Source: Palleronia sp. THAF1
GTDB lineage: Bacteria; Pseudomonadota; Alphaproteobacteria; Rhodobacterales; Rhodobacteraceae
Assembly: GCF_009363795.1 (NCBI RefSeq)
Contig: NZ_CP045420.1
Span: 2,275,001-2,339,000, forward strand
DNA: 64,000 nucleotides
Direction of reading: 5' to 3'
Shown: positions 35,814 through 45,655 of the stretch, in pieces
Layout: each line of letters starts with the position of its first letter
Position numbering within the stretch: the stretch's first letter is position 1
Position numbers and translations under genes: made by a program
The notes under the pieces: generated by a model
The model's database searches: none
Seen by the model: the letters and a program-made list of their open reading frames with translations, nothing else
Told to the model about the DNA's origin: nothing

Positions 35814-37154
35814 TTAGCTGGCCACGCTGTAGATCTGCCCGATCCGGTCGATTGCGGCGTCGATCCCCATCTCTTCGCTGTCGCCCGTGCGGCGGCAGGT
35901 CAGCTCGACCTTACCGTCCTTCAACCCGCGCGGGCCGACGGTGATCCGCCACGGCAGGCCGATCAGATCCATGCCCGCAAACTTCGCGCCTGCCCGCTCG
36001 TCCCGGTCGTCGTACAATGGGTCGAGGCCCATGGCGATCAGCGCCGCCTCTACCCGTTCACAGGCCGCATCGCAGTCGCCGTCGCCTTGGCGCAGGTTGA
36101 CGATGCCGCAGTGGAAGGGCGTCACGCCTTCGGGCCAGACGATGCCCTTGTCGTCGTGGCTCGCCTCGATGATCGCGCCGACCAGACGCGAGACACCAAT
36201 GCCGTGCGACCCCATGTGGACCGGCACGCGGTCACCTTCGGGGGTGACCACGGTCGCGCCCATCGCCTCGGAATACTTGGTGCCGAAGTAGAAGATCTGC
36301 CCGACCTCGATCCCGCGAGACGTGCGGCGGCGCTCTTCGGGAACCTTGTCGAACATCTCGGCGTCGTGGGTTTCGTCCGTACGAGCGTAGGGCGCGGTCC
36401 ACTCGTCCACGATGGCCTGACAGGCGGCGCGGTCGTCGAAATCGACGGAACGGTCGCCAAAGGTCAGGTCGGTGATCGCGGCGTCGTAGAAGACTTCCGA
36501 TTCGCCCGTTTCCGCCAGCACAAGAAATTCATGCGTGTTGTCGCCGCCGATGGGCCCGGAGTCCGCCCGCATCGGGATCGCCTTCAAACCCATGCGCTCA
36601 TAGGTGCGCAGATAGCTGACCATGTGACGGTTGTAGGCATGAAACGCATCTTCCTGCGTCAGGTCGAAGTTGTAGCCGTCCTTCATGCAGAATTCGCGGC
36701 CCCGCATCACGCCGAACCGCGGACGGACCTCATCGCGGAACTTCCACTGAATGTGGTACAGCGTCAGCGGCAGCGCCTTGTAGGACGACACGTGGCTGCG
36801 GAAGATATCGGTGATCATCTCTTCATTGGTGGGACCATACAGCAACCCACGCTCATGCCGGTCGGTTACGCGCAGCATTTCGGGACCGTAGGCGTCGTAC
36901 CGCCCGGACTCGCGCCACAGATCAGCAGGTTGCAAAGTCGGCATCAGCATCGGGATGTGACCGGCCTTGGCCTGTTCCTCGTGGACGATCTGCTCGATCT
37001 TCTTGAGCACCTTGAAGCCTAGCGGCAGCCACGAATAGATGCCCGCCGCGTTTTGCTTGATCATACCCGCGCGCAACATCAGACGGTGGCTGACGATTTG
37101 CGCCTCGGACGGGGTTTCCTTGAGGACGGGCAGGAAATAGCGGCTAAGACGCAT
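35814..37154 (-). CDS. proS: prolyl-tRNA synthetase
   Basis: 446 residues. The ATG at 37154 gives [19 protein letters not shown], the usual start. Class II motifs are visible: motif 1 in [16 protein letters not shown], motif 2 in [21 protein letters not shown] and motif 3 [13 protein letters not shown], with C-terminal anticodon-binding domain ([30 protein letters not shown]). It lacks the editing insertion found in E. coli ProS, as is normal for alphaproteobacteria. Confidence 0.97.
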   Translation of the reverse strand: MRLSRYFLPVLKETPSEAQIVSHRLMLRAGMIKQNAAGIYSWLPLGFKVLKKIEQIVHEEQAKAGHIPMLMPTLQPADLWRESGRYDAYGPEMLRVTDRHERGLLYGPTNEEMITDIFRSHVSSYKALPLTLYHIQWKFRDEVRPRFGVMRGREFCMKDGYNFDLTQEDAFHAYNRHMVSYLRTYERMGLKAIPMRADSGPIGGDNTHEFLVLAETGESEVFYDAAITDLTFGDRSVDFDDRAACQAIVDEWTAPYARTDETHDAEMFDKVPEERRRTSRGIEVGQIFYFGTKYSEAMGATVVTPEGDRVPVHMGSHGIGVSRLVGAIIEASHDDKGIVWPEGVTPFHCGIVNLRQGDGDCDAACERVEAALIAMGLDPLYDDRDERAGAKFAGMDLIGLPWRITVGPRGLKDGKVELTCRRTGDSEEMGIDAAIDRIGQIYSVAS

Positions 37155-37310
37155 AGTGCGGGCTCCGGTAATGGTACTTCGGGCGTAGGCCAAAGGCCGC
37201 GCACCCGCAAGATCGGCCAAGCGTCACAGGATCGAAACGTTTCGCGCACTACGTTGATCCCGACCCCGGATCAGGGGATACCGGGGTGAACCCGTCAGGA
37301 AGGATAACCG

Positions 37311-38426
37311 ATGGCGCTGCCCGTCAGAAGCCAGCTGAAATACTGGGGTGCCGCCGCGGTGGTGTTCCTGCTGCTGCTCTGGTGGCTGGGCAATGTGATC
37401 CTGCCCTTCGTGCTGGGCGCTGGCGTGGCCTACCTGCTGGACCCGGTCGCGGACCGGCTGGAGCGGATTGGCCTGTCGCGCGGTCTGTCTGTGGCGATCA
37501 TCGCCATCGTCATGCTTCTGCTGTTCGTGGCGCTGGTGCTGCTGGTCATCCCGACGCTTATCAGCCAGGCGGTCTCTCTGTCAGAGCGGCTCGCCGAGAT
37601 CATCGAAGGTGCGCCGGGCACGGTGGCCAGTTTTCAGGAGTGGATTTCCACGCGCTATCCTGGCTTCGTCGAGCGTTTCCCAGATTTCGCTGACATAGAG
37701 ACCACACTACGCAACATGTTGACCAACGTGACAGAGGCATTGCGATCGCGGGCGGGCACGCTGGTCGAAGGCGCACTGGCGTCGTTCTCCGGTTTCTTCA
37801 ACGTGATCATCCTGTTCCTAATCGTACCCGTCGTGGCGGTCTACCTGCTGATCGACTGGGACCGCATGATTGCGAAGATCGACGATCTGCTGCCGCGCGA
37901 ACACGCCCCGACCATCCGTCGCGTCGCATCCGACATAGACGATACGCTGGCCGGGTTCCTGCGCGGTCAAGGCCTCGTGTGTCTGATCCTCGGGGTCTAC
38001 TACGCAGCTGCGCTGGCCATCGTCGGCTTGCAATTCGGGCTGATCGTGGGCGCCATTGCGGGCTTCCTGACCTTCATTCCCTACGTGGGCGCCTTGGTCG
38101 GCGGCATTTTGGCCATCGGCTTGGCCCTGTTCCAGTTTTGGGGTGACTGGGTCTGGATCATCGCGGTCTGGGCGATCTTCCAGTCCGGCCAGTTCGTCGA
38201 GGGCAACTTCCTGACGCCCAAGCTGGTGGGCGACTCGGTCGGCCTGCACCCCGTATGGCTGCTGTTCGCCCTGTCGGCCTTCGGCGCGGTATTCGGCTTT
38301 GTGGGTTTGCTGGTCGCGGTGCCGCTGGCCGCATCGCTCGGTGTAATCGCGCGATTCCTCACGGCGCAGTACCGCGACAGCGCGCTTTATCGCGGGACCG
38401 GCGGTGACGGGACGGACATCTCGTAG
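37311..38426 (+). CDS. AI-2E family transporter / PerM-like permease
   Basis: 371 residues with about eight TM helices. The DPVADRLERIGLSRGLSVAII segment, the LLPREHAPTIRRVASDIDDTLAGFLRGQ region (split), and FLTFIPYVGALVGGILAIGL and EGNFLTPKLVGDSVGLHPVW are signatures of the UPF0118/PerM family. Substrates are uncertain; the AI-2 exporter label is inherited. Its stop overlaps the GTG of the next gene by one base, and in alphaproteobacteria this gene often precedes hdaA. Confidence 0.88.
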   Translation: MALPVRSQLKYWGAAAVVFLLLLWWLGNVILPFVLGAGVAYLLDPVADRLERIGLSRGLSVAIIAIVMLLLFVALVLLVIPTLISQAVSLSERLAEIIEGAPGTVASFQEWISTRYPGFVERFPDFADIETTLRNMLTNVTEALRSRAGTLVEGALASFSGFFNVIILFLIVPVVAVYLLIDWDRMIAKIDDLLPREHAPTIRRVASDIDDTLAGFLRGQGLVCLILGVYYAAALAIVGLQFGLIVGAIAGFLTFIPYVGALVGGILAIGLALFQFWGDWVWIIAVWAIFQSGQFVEGNFLTPKLVGDSVGLHPVWLLFALSAFGAVFGFVGLLVAVPLAASLGVIARFLTAQYRDSALYRGTGGDGTDIS

Positions 38427-39130
38427 TGGCCGAGCAACTCCCCCTGCCCCTACCCGTGCGGCCTGCACTGGGCCGCGCCGATTTCGTCGTCGCCCGCGCG
38501 AATGCGGCGGCGCTTGGGATGCTGGAAGGCGCGCGCTGGCCGGGCAATCGACTGGCGATCATCGGCCCGACCGCTTCCGGCAAGACGCATCTGGCACACG
38601 TCTGGGCCGCGGCGCGCAACGCGCTCGTGATTCCCGCCACCGATCTTTCGCGCTACGACATCGGCACGCTGGCCAGCGCGGGCCGCGTCGCGGTCGAAGA
38701 TGCGAACGCCGTCGCGGGCAACCGATCCGGCGAGGCGGCGCTGTTCCACCTGTATAACCGTCTTGCCGCCACGCAAGGCGCCTTGCTGCTGACCGGACGC
38801 ACCGCGCCGTCCACATGGCCCATCACCTTGCCCGACCTGCGCACACGTTTGGCGTCGTTCACCGTGGCGCAGCTGGACGCCCCGGACGAGGCGCTTCTGG
38901 CCGCCCTTCTGGACAAACAACTGAAGGATCGCGGTTTGACGCTGACCACACCAGTGTTCCGCTATCTCGTACCCCGCATGAGACGCTCGGCGGCCTTCGC
39001 GCAGGCACTGGCAGACGAGATCGACCACCTTGCATTGGCCAAGGGCCGCGCCGTCACCCGCGACATCGCGAAAGAGGCACTGATCCGGCTGGGAGCCGAC
39101 CCCGACCGAACAGAGGATGACGAAACATGA
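38426..39130 (+). CDS. hdaA: HdaA, DnaA-related replication regulatory protein
   Basis: 234 residues, GTG start. A DnaA-like AAA+ module without the C-terminal DNA-binding domain: AIIGPTASGKTHLAHVWA (Walker A), sensor-type LLLTGRTAPSTWPITLPDLRTRL. An N-terminal QLPLPLPVRPALG clamp-binding-like motif is present, as in Hda. It promotes inactivation of DnaA-ATP after initiation. Overlaps ppk1 by four bases. Confidence 0.88.
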   Translation: MAEQLPLPLPVRPALGRADFVVARANAAALGMLEGARWPGNRLAIIGPTASGKTHLAHVWAAARNALVIPATDLSRYDIGTLASAGRVAVEDANAVAGNRSGEAALFHLYNRLAATQGALLLTGRTAPSTWPITLPDLRTRLASFTVAQLDAPDEALLAALLDKQLKDRGLTLTTPVFRYLVPRMRRSAAFAQALADEIDHLALAKGRAVTRDIAKEALIRLGADPDRTEDDET

Positions 39131-41304
39131 GCGATACCGACTTCCTGAACCAACCCTTCCCCCAAGCGGTCGAGCCCGAAGACGGCATGGACCTGACCGG
39201 CCCCGCACGTTTCTACAACCGCGAACTGTCATGGCTGGCCTTCAACTGGCGCGTTCTGGAAGAAGCGCAGAACCCCCGCGTGCCGCTTCTGGAACGGCTG
39301 CGGTTCCTGTCGATCTCTGCCACCAACCTCGATGAATTCTACACGGTGCGCGTCGCGGGCCTGCGGGAACTGGCGATGGCGGGTAACACCACCCCCGCCG
39401 CCGATGGCCTGACGCCCGCGCAGCAGCTGACCCGGATCGACGCCAGCGCGCGCGACCTGATGGATCACCAGCAACTCGTCTTCCGCGAATTGAAGGCCCT
39501 GATGGACGCCGAGCGGATCGAGATCCTGACCCGAGATGAGTTGTCGAAAGAGGATTGCGCGGCGCTGGATGTCCGCTTCCTGGAAGAGGTGTTTCCGGTT
39601 CTGTCGCCGCTCGCCATCGACCCGGCGCACCCGTTCCCCTTTATCCCCTCGACCGGCTACAGCCTTGCGCTGCATCTGGAGCGTATCAAAGACAAGCGAG
39701 TCCTGCACACGCTTCTACCCATCCCCCAGCAGATCGACCGCTTTATCCGCCTTGATGCGCCCGAAGGCACCGCCCGGTTCCTGCCGCTGGAAGAGATGCT
39801 GCTGCTGCACGTCACGAAGCTGTATCCGCGCTACAAGGTCGTCGGCCATTGCACCTTCCGCGTGCTTCGCGACAGCGATCTGGAAGTCGAAGACGAGGCC
39901 GAAGACCTCGTCCGCGGCTTCGAGGTCGCGCTGAAGCGACGGCGGCGGGGCGAAGTGGTGCGGCTTAATATCTCGGCCAACGCCCCCAAGGCGCTGAAGA
40001 AGATCATCATGGACGAGTTGCCGGTGACGGAGTCAGAAACGATCGAGACGGACGGTCTGATCGGCGTCGGCCACTTGTCGGAACTGGTGTTGAAGGAACG
40101 CCCCGACCTTCTTTGGCCGTCCTACACCCCCCGCGTGCCCGAGCGTGTACAGGACCACGAAGGCGACATGTTCGCCGCGATCCGCCAGAAGGACATGCTG
40201 CTGCACCACCCCTATGAGACCTTCGACATGGTGGTGCGTTTCCTGAACCAAGCCGCGACCGACCCGGATGTGGTGGCGATCAAACAAACCCTTTACCGTA
40301 CCAGCCACGACAGCCCCATCGTCGACGCGCTGTGCGATGCGGCTGAATCGGGCAAGCAGGTGACCGCTCTGGTCGAGCTGAAGGCCCGCTTCGACGAAGC
40401 CGCCAACATCCGTCAGTCGCGTAAGCTGGAACGGTCGGGCGTACACGTTGTCTACGGTTTCCTGAACCTGAAGACCCACGCCAAGCTATCTGCGGTCGTC
40501 CGACGCGAGGGCGGCAAGACCGTCAGCTACAGCCACTTCGGCACCGGCAACTACCATCACATCACCGCGCGCATCTACACCGATCTGTCGTTCTTCACGA
40601 CCGACGCCGCACTGGGACGGGACATGACGCGGCTGTTCAACTTCCTGTCCGGTTACGCACAACCCGATGACATGGAAAACCTTGCCGTTTCACCCACCAC
40701 GCTCAAGCCCAGCCTGATCGAGATGTTCGAACAGGAAGCGCTGAATGCCGAGGCTGGCAAACCCGCCGCGATCTGGGCCAAGATGAACGCGCTGATCGAG
40801 ACCGACGTGATCGACAAGCTGTACGAGGTCAGCCAGCGCGGCGTGAAGGTCAGCCTTGTCGTGCGCGGCATCTGCGGGTTGCGGCCCGGCATCAAGGGCC
40901 TGTCCGAAAACATCCGGGTGAAGTCCATCGTGGGTCGGTTCCTGGAACACTCGCGCATCGTCTGCGTCGGCAACGGGCATGATATCCCAAGCAAGCACGC
41001 GCGGGTCTACATCTCGTCCGCCGACTGGATGGGCCGCAACTTGAACCGCCGGGTCGAGACGCTGGTGGAATGCACCAACGCGACCGTGAAGGCGCAGATC
41101 GTGCGACAGATCATGGCGGCGAACATGGCCGACACCGCGCAAAGCTGGATTCTGCGACCCGATGGCTCGTTCGAGCGTCCGGCGGCAGACCCGGATACGC
41201 GTCAGTTCTCGTGCCACCGCTTCTTCATCGAAAACCCGTCGCTGTCCGGGCGCGGATCGGCGGGAGCAAAGGACGTGCCGGAACTGACCCACGCGAACGA
41301 CTGA
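39127..41304 (+). CDS. ppk1: polyphosphate kinase
   Basis: 725 residues. PPK1 signatures: RFYNRELSWLAFNWRVLEEA, FFLRFLSISATNLDEFYTVR-like N domain, and the catalytic PLD-type histidine blocks LKTHAKLSAVVRREG (the autophosphorylated His) and SKHARVYISSADWMGRNLNR. It polymerises the gamma phosphate of ATP into polyphosphate. Its TGA overlaps the start of the broken SGNH hydrolase gene, and ppx follows: a polyphosphate turnover operon. Confidence 0.97.
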   Translation: MSDTDFLNQPFPQAVEPEDGMDLTGPARFYNRELSWLAFNWRVLEEAQNPRVPLLERLRFLSISATNLDEFYTVRVAGLRELAMAGNTTPAADGLTPAQQLTRIDASARDLMDHQQLVFRELKALMDAERIEILTRDELSKEDCAALDVRFLEEVFPVLSPLAIDPAHPFPFIPSTGYSLALHLERIKDKRVLHTLLPIPQQIDRFIRLDAPEGTARFLPLEEMLLLHVTKLYPRYKVVGHCTFRVLRDSDLEVEDEAEDLVRGFEVALKRRRRGEVVRLNISANAPKALKKIIMDELPVTESETIETDGLIGVGHLSELVLKERPDLLWPSYTPRVPERVQDHEGDMFAAIRQKDMLLHHPYETFDMVVRFLNQAATDPDVVAIKQTLYRTSHDSPIVDALCDAAESGKQVTALVELKARFDEAANIRQSRKLERSGVHVVYGFLNLKTHAKLSAVVRREGGKTVSYSHFGTGNYHHITARIYTDLSFFTTDAALGRDMTRLFNFLSGYAQPDDMENLAVSPTTLKPSLIEMFEQEALNAEAGKPAAIWAKMNALIETDVIDKLYEVSQRGVKVSLVVRGICGLRPGIKGLSENIRVKSIVGRFLEHSRIVCVGNGHDIPSKHARVYISSADWMGRNLNRRVETLVECTNATVKAQIVRQIMAANMADTAQSWILRPDGSFERPAADPDTRQFSCHRFFIENPSLSGRGSAGAKDVPELTHAND

Positions 41305-42008
41305 TGCGCCCGCACCTGTGGCCGATCCTCGCGGCGCAGGCCGCTTGGGTCGTAGCCCGCGCAACGCGGCTGCCCGAAGCGGACGGGCCGCGCTTCGGGT
41401 CAGCAGGGGTTGGTGAACCCCTTCGATTGCTGATTTTAGGCGATAGCTCAGCCGCTGGAACGGGTGCCGCAACACAGGAACAAGCGCTCGCCGGGCAGAT
41501 CGCGACTTCGCTGGCCCCACCCGCGCGCTGGACTGGACCCTGATCGCCCGCTCTGGCGGCACAGCGCGCTCTACCTTGCGACTCTTGGCCGACGCCCCGG
41601 ACGCCCGCTTCGACGCGGCAATCGTCTGCCTTGGCGTGAACGACGCGAAGAACGGTGTGGCGCGCGGGTTGTTCGCGCGGAGGATGGAGACGCTGCTCGA
41701 CACGCTGATCACGAGGTTCCAAACCCGCCGCATCGTTCTGTCCGGCCTTCCCCCTCTTCATCGCTTTCCCATCCTGCCATCGCCACTGAACGCCACTGAA
41801 CGCCACTATCGGCGCTCGGGCGTCGCTTTTCGACAAAACACTTCAAGACCTCGCGCACAGCCGTCCCGATACCGTCCATGTTCCGCTGGACCCCGAAATG
41901 GACCTGTCCCTGCTGGCCCCTGACGGCTTCCACCCCGGCCCCGGCATATATGCCGAATGGGGGCGGATGCTGGCGCAAGCAGTGCGCGATGTGCCCGACG
42001 ACGATTGA
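41304..42008 (+). pseudogene. SGNH/GDSL hydrolase with two frameshifts
   Basis: The gene starts at the ATG overlapping the ppk1 stop. Frame 1 (41304 to ~41520) has LRLLILGDSSAAGTGAA, the GDS catalytic block. Reading must then shift near the C-rich run at ~41518-41528 to ARSGGTARSTLRLLAD and VCLGVNDAKNGV (block III, GxND). It must shift again at a 10-bp tandem duplication (41781-41800) to ARASLFDKTLQDLAHS and DGFHPGPGIYAEWGRML (DxxH block with the catalytic Asp/His), ending at 42008. All three catalytic blocks survive but in three registers, so the protein is not made as such. Confidence 0.85.
41781..41807 (+). repeat. 10-bp tandem duplication causing a frameshift
   Basis: The unit CGCCACTGAA occurs at 41781-41790 and 41791-41800, followed by a partial CGCCACT. 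Removing one unit reads ILPSPLNATIGARASLFDK without interruption, so this duplication is the direct cause of the second frameshift in the SGNH hydrolase gene. Confidence 0.85.
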
Positions 42009-42060
42009 CCTGCCAGACCAAGCCGTTAACTGTCGCGTGACGCAGAACCCCCAGGGACCG

Positions 42061-43605
42061 ATGCCAGACACCTCTCACACAGACGAGTATGGTGCCTTCG
42101 GCGCACCCATATTCGATGACCCGTCCGCCCGCGCCCTGTCGCGCGTTGCCGTCATTGATATTGGATCGAACTCGGTCCGTCTGGTCATCTTCGATGGGGC
42201 GGCACGCTCTCCCGCCTACTTTTTCAACGAAAAGGTCATGGCCGGGCTGGGCGCCGGTTTTGCCCAGACGGGCCGATTGAACGCCGAAGGCAAAAAGCGC
42301 GCCATGTCTGCGATGCTTCGGTTCGCGCGGTTGATAGAAGGCATGAACGCCAGCCCCGTCATCGCCATCGCCACCGCCGCCATGCGCGAGGCCGAGGACG
42401 GCCCATCTTTCCGCGAAGAGATCGAGGCGCTAACCGGCATCACGATCAACATCATCGACGGAGAGGAAGAAGCGCGACTGTCTGCCCAAGGCGTGTTCGT
42501 CGGCTGGCCGGACGCCAAGGGTCTGGTCTGCGATATCGGCGGCTCTTCCATGGAACTGGCCGAGGTCGGTGACGGGCGCGTGGGCCAGCGTATGACTACG
42601 CCCTTGGGTCCCCTTCGTTTGCAGGGCGTAACCGGCGGCAAGAAGGCGCTTCAGGCCCACATCTCTGACCATGTGGCCGCCTTGGGCAAGCGGTTCGGCC
42701 CCGACCATGATCGTCTTTTCCTCGTCGGCGGCTCATGGCGCGCCATCGCCCGGATCGACATGGAGCGGCGCGGCTATCCGCTGCACGTGCTGCACGAATA
42801 CCGCATGAGCCCCAAGCAGGTGCGCGAGACGGTCAAATATATCCATGATCGATCTGTCGATGAATTGCGCGACAGCACCGGGATCGGCGAAAGCCGGATG
42901 AGCTTGGTTCACTTGGCCTCGACCGTTCTGAAGACGCTGGTGAAACAGTTGAAACCGAAGGAAATTGCTATCTCATCCTACGGCATCCGCGAAGGCGTGC
43001 TATACGAGCAGATGCCAGACACGCTTCGCGAACGCGATCCACTGATCGAAGCGTGCCGCTTCATCGAAGCCAAGGATGCCCGCCAGCCCGGTTTCGGCCG
43101 CGCGCTGTATCACTTCATCCTGCCGCTGTTCAAAAGCTGGCCCGCCAATCGTCTGCGCATCGTCCGCGCTGCCTGCCTGCTGCACGACGTGAACTGGCGG
43201 GCCCATCCCGACTACCGACATGAGGCCTGCTTCGACAGCGCCACCCGTGCCAACCTTGGAGGCATGACCCATCAGGAACGCTTGTTCTTGGGCCTATCGC
43301 TGCTGCACCGCTACAAGGGCGGGCGCGAGGGCACGCGGTTCGAGGAATTGATCGGCGTGCTTACGGATCGGGAAACGAAAGAAGCCGAGATCCTTGGCCG
43401 CGCTATGCGGTTTGGGGCTATGTTCTCTGCGCAGGAACCGCTGAGCCACGGTGAGCTGCGGTGGTTCCCGAAGAGGCTGCATCTTGAGTTGCGGATAAAG
43501 GATGCGGCGCAAGACTTGTTCGGAGAAGTCGCCCAGTCGCGCTTCAACGCACTGGTAAGCTCGCTGGGCGCCACAAGCGAAATCGCCCGAAGCCGAAAGC
43601 CCTAG
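42061..43605 (+). CDS. ppx: exopolyphosphatase / Ppx-GppA phosphatase
   Basis: 514 residues from the ATG at 42061; earlier in-frame codons lie in the SGNH remnant. ASKHA-fold motifs: VIDIGSNSVRLVIFDG, ATAAMREAEDG, EEEARLSAQGV, CDIGGSSMELAEV and FLVGGSWRAIARI, then an HD-like C-terminal domain (CLLHDVNWRAHPDYRHE). It degrades polyphosphate and/or pppGpp. Placement after ppk1 favours polyphosphate. Confidence 0.94.
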   Translation: MPDTSHTDEYGAFGAPIFDDPSARALSRVAVIDIGSNSVRLVIFDGAARSPAYFFNEKVMAGLGAGFAQTGRLNAEGKKRAMSAMLRFARLIEGMNASPVIAIATAAMREAEDGPSFREEIEALTGITINIIDGEEEARLSAQGVFVGWPDAKGLVCDIGGSSMELAEVGDGRVGQRMTTPLGPLRLQGVTGGKKALQAHISDHVAALGKRFGPDHDRLFLVGGSWRAIARIDMERRGYPLHVLHEYRMSPKQVRETVKYIHDRSVDELRDSTGIGESRMSLVHLASTVLKTLVKQLKPKEIAISSYGIREGVLYEQMPDTLRERDPLIEACRFIEAKDARQPGFGRALYHFILPLFKSWPANRLRIVRAACLLHDVNWRAHPDYRHEACFDSATRANLGGMTHQERLFLGLSLLHRYKGGREGTRFEELIGVLTDRETKEAEILGRAMRFGAMFSAQEPLSHGELRWFPKRLHLELRIKDAAQDLFGEVAQSRFNALVSSLGATSEIARSRKP

Positions 43606-43934
43606 ATCTCTATCTCGCCGTCCATCGGATCTTCCGGTGGATCCTTACGCCGGATGATGATGTCACCATTCGGCAAACGTTCGGGCGGGTGATATGCGCC
43701 CAGATCGTCGATGCTCAGCCCTTCGAAGTTCCAGTCTTCCAGGGCATCGGCCAGATCGCGCATCCGCGGCTCGACCTCTCCCATCAGACCATCCATCAGC
43801 CGCCGGGCCCCTTCGGACAGCATGTCGATACCGTCTTCGATTTCCGAGTTTTCGGCCGGCGCGTCCTGTTCTTGCGCGCTGACCGGAGCGGTCAGCAGCA
43901 TGGCGGAGAGGGATGTGATGACAACGTGCTTCAT
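43602..43934 (-). CDS. small exported hypothetical protein
   Basis: 110 residues. A signal peptide (MKHVVITSLSAMLLTAPVSAQ) precedes an acidic domain with MLSEGARRLMDGLMGEVEP and a C-terminal YHPPERLPNGDIIIRRKD segment. I recognise it as a recurrent Rhodobacteraceae periplasmic protein with no known role. Its end overlaps the end of ppx convergently by four bases. Confidence 0.75.
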   Translation of the reverse strand: MKHVVITSLSAMLLTAPVSAQEQDAPAENSEIEDGIDMLSEGARRLMDGLMGEVEPRMRDLADALEDWNFEGLSIDDLGAYHPPERLPNGDIIIRRKDPPEDPMDGEIEI

Positions 43935-43949
43935 GGTTTGCCAACTCTC

Positions 43950-44966
43950 CTACGCTGACGAAAGTTCAACCGTCACAGGGAAGTGATCGGACGCGGCAAG
44001 CAACGCCGCGCGTAGGTCCGGATCGGCGTAGATTTCCGGGTCGTCGAACGGATGCCAGATGTGCCACCGCGCGCGGGCGGCCAGATCGGGGCTAAGCATC
44101 GCGTAATCCAGCATCGCGCCGATCCAGCGCTTGCCGTCGCGATCCCAGAAGCGGGCAGAGGACGGCCGCGCCACCGTCGCGCGCGGCGGCACCGCATTGG
44201 GGTCCACCAATCGGCCCGCGCCGTCACCCAGCACGATCTCGACACCTGACCGACCGAAGAGCGCTTCGTACTCATCCAGACCGGGACCATCGTTGAAGTC
44301 TCCCGCGACGATAAGGCTGTCGCCCGCCGCCAGGTGCGCGTCGATTCGGGCGCGCAGCCAGGCGCATTGAGCCAATTGCTTTCGGCGGTTCGCAATGGCG
44401 CGAGTGATGCGTTCCGCCTGCGTCGCACCATGGGTGGACTTCGACTTCGCATGCACGCCGATCAGCCGGATCGGTCCTTGCGGCGTATCCAAGGCCAGTT
44501 CCAGCGGCGGCTTGCTCCACCGCACCGCCTCCGGCTCTGCGTCCACATCCATATCGACCAGATAGCTTCGGTCGAACCGTGGGACTGTCGCGCTTTCCTT
44601 GGGATCATGCAGAGGTGTGATCACATCGGGATCGTAGAGCAGCGCGATTTCCTGCACCGTGTCGTTGGCAAAACCGATCACGGCACGACGGGCGCGCAGA
44701 CCCGCATGTTCGGCGAAAGTCTCCAGCGCTGCCTGTCCTGACCTGCGAGACGAGGTGTCGGGCGCTTCGATCACCAGAACCGCGTCCACGTCCAGCGCCT
44801 TGAACACCTGCGTCAGAGCCTTGATCTGTTGTGCGCGTGTGACGTTCCACCGCGCAGACCACCCACCATCGTTCAGCAACGCACCGTCATCATCGAACAG
44901 GCGGTCGAACCATTCGACATTGTAGGTCGCGACCCTTACGCCCGCGCGGCTTCGATCTCTGCCCAT
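43950..44966 (-). CDS. endonuclease/exonuclease/phosphatase family protein
   Basis: 338 residues. EEP-fold signatures: RVATYNVEWFDRLFDDDG, LVIEAPDTSS, GVHAKSKSTHG, VAGDFNDGPGLDEYEA and SDHFPVTVEL (catalytic Asp-His pair). It cleaves phosphodiesters of an unknown nucleic acid, lipid or sugar substrate. No signal peptide. The start overlaps the end of the upstream TerB-DnaJ gene by about 30 bases; a later start is possible. Confidence 0.88.
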   Translation of the reverse strand: MGRDRSRAGVRVATYNVEWFDRLFDDDGALLNDGGWSARWNVTRAQQIKALTQVFKALDVDAVLVIEAPDTSSRRSGQAALETFAEHAGLRARRAVIGFANDTVQEIALLYDPDVITPLHDPKESATVPRFDRSYLVDMDVDAEPEAVRWSKPPLELALDTPQGPIRLIGVHAKSKSTHGATQAERITRAIANRRKQLAQCAWLRARIDAHLAAGDSLIVAGDFNDGPGLDEYEALFGRSGVEIVLGDGAGRLVDPNAVPPRATVARPSSARFWDRDGKRWIGAMLDYAMLSPDLAARARWHIWHPFDDPEIYADPDLRAALLAASDHFPVTVELSSA

Positions 44967-45616
44967 GCGTCATTGATCGCACTGAGCCGGCGTTCGGCCA
45001 GCCGCACCGCCTCTGTCGGGACGCCGCGCGCGATCATACGGTCGGGGTGGCTCTCTTTCACAAGCTTGCGGTACGCGCGCTGGATATCGGCCAGCGGCGC
45101 GTCAGGATCGACGCCCAGGATCGCATAGGGATCGGGGGCTGCGTCGGGCACGTGGCGCGCGCGAGCCTGCCGGAACGCCGCTTCGCTGATGCCGAAGATT
45201 TCCTGCACCCGGCGCAGGAAAACTTCCTCATCCGGGTGATAGTCCCCGTCCGCCGCCGCGATGTGGAACAGCCCGTCGAGCAGATCCTCGAGCATGTCCG
45301 ACCCACGCCCGAAGCTTTTGGCAATGCGGGTGGCATAATCCTCGAACCCCGCCACGTCCTGCCGCGCAAGGTTGAACACGCGGCCTGCCGCCGCCTCGGC
45401 CTCTGGCGGAATGGTAAAAACCTCGCGGAAGGCCGTCACCTCGTCCCGCGTGACCGTACCGTCGGCCTTGGCCATCTTCGCACCCAGCGCGATCACGGCG
45501 ATGGTAAAGCCCACCGATTGCTCTGGCGGGGTGCGCAAGCGTTCGAATATCTCCGCCAAGCTGTCGCCTTGGCGCAGCGCCGCAAGAGCATCGAGGATTC
45601 GGGTCCAGATCGACAT
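44936..45616 (-). CDS. TerB-like plus J-domain protein (DjlA-type, without TM helix)
   Basis: 226 residues. The N-terminal two thirds form a TerB-like helical domain (AKMAKADGTVTRDEVTAFRE, HIAAADGDYHPDEEVFLRRV); a C-terminal J domain includes DPYAILGVDPDAPLADIQRA and KESHPDRMIA, where HPD is the DnaK-stimulating motif. DjlA of E. coli has the same two modules plus an N-terminal membrane helix that is missing here. A co-chaperone for DnaK is likely. Confidence 0.9.
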   Translation of the reverse strand: MSIWTRILDALAALRQGDSLAEIFERLRTPPEQSVGFTIAVIALGAKMAKADGTVTRDEVTAFREVFTIPPEAEAAAGRVFNLARQDVAGFEDYATRIAKSFGRGSDMLEDLLDGLFHIAAADGDYHPDEEVFLRRVQEIFGISEAAFRQARARHVPDAAPDPYAILGVDPDAPLADIQRAYRKLVKESHPDRMIARGVPTEAVRLAERRLSAINDAWAEIEAARA

Positions 45617-45655
45617 GCGCGCAACCCTACGCGCAGGCCGCGACGCGCGAAAGCG

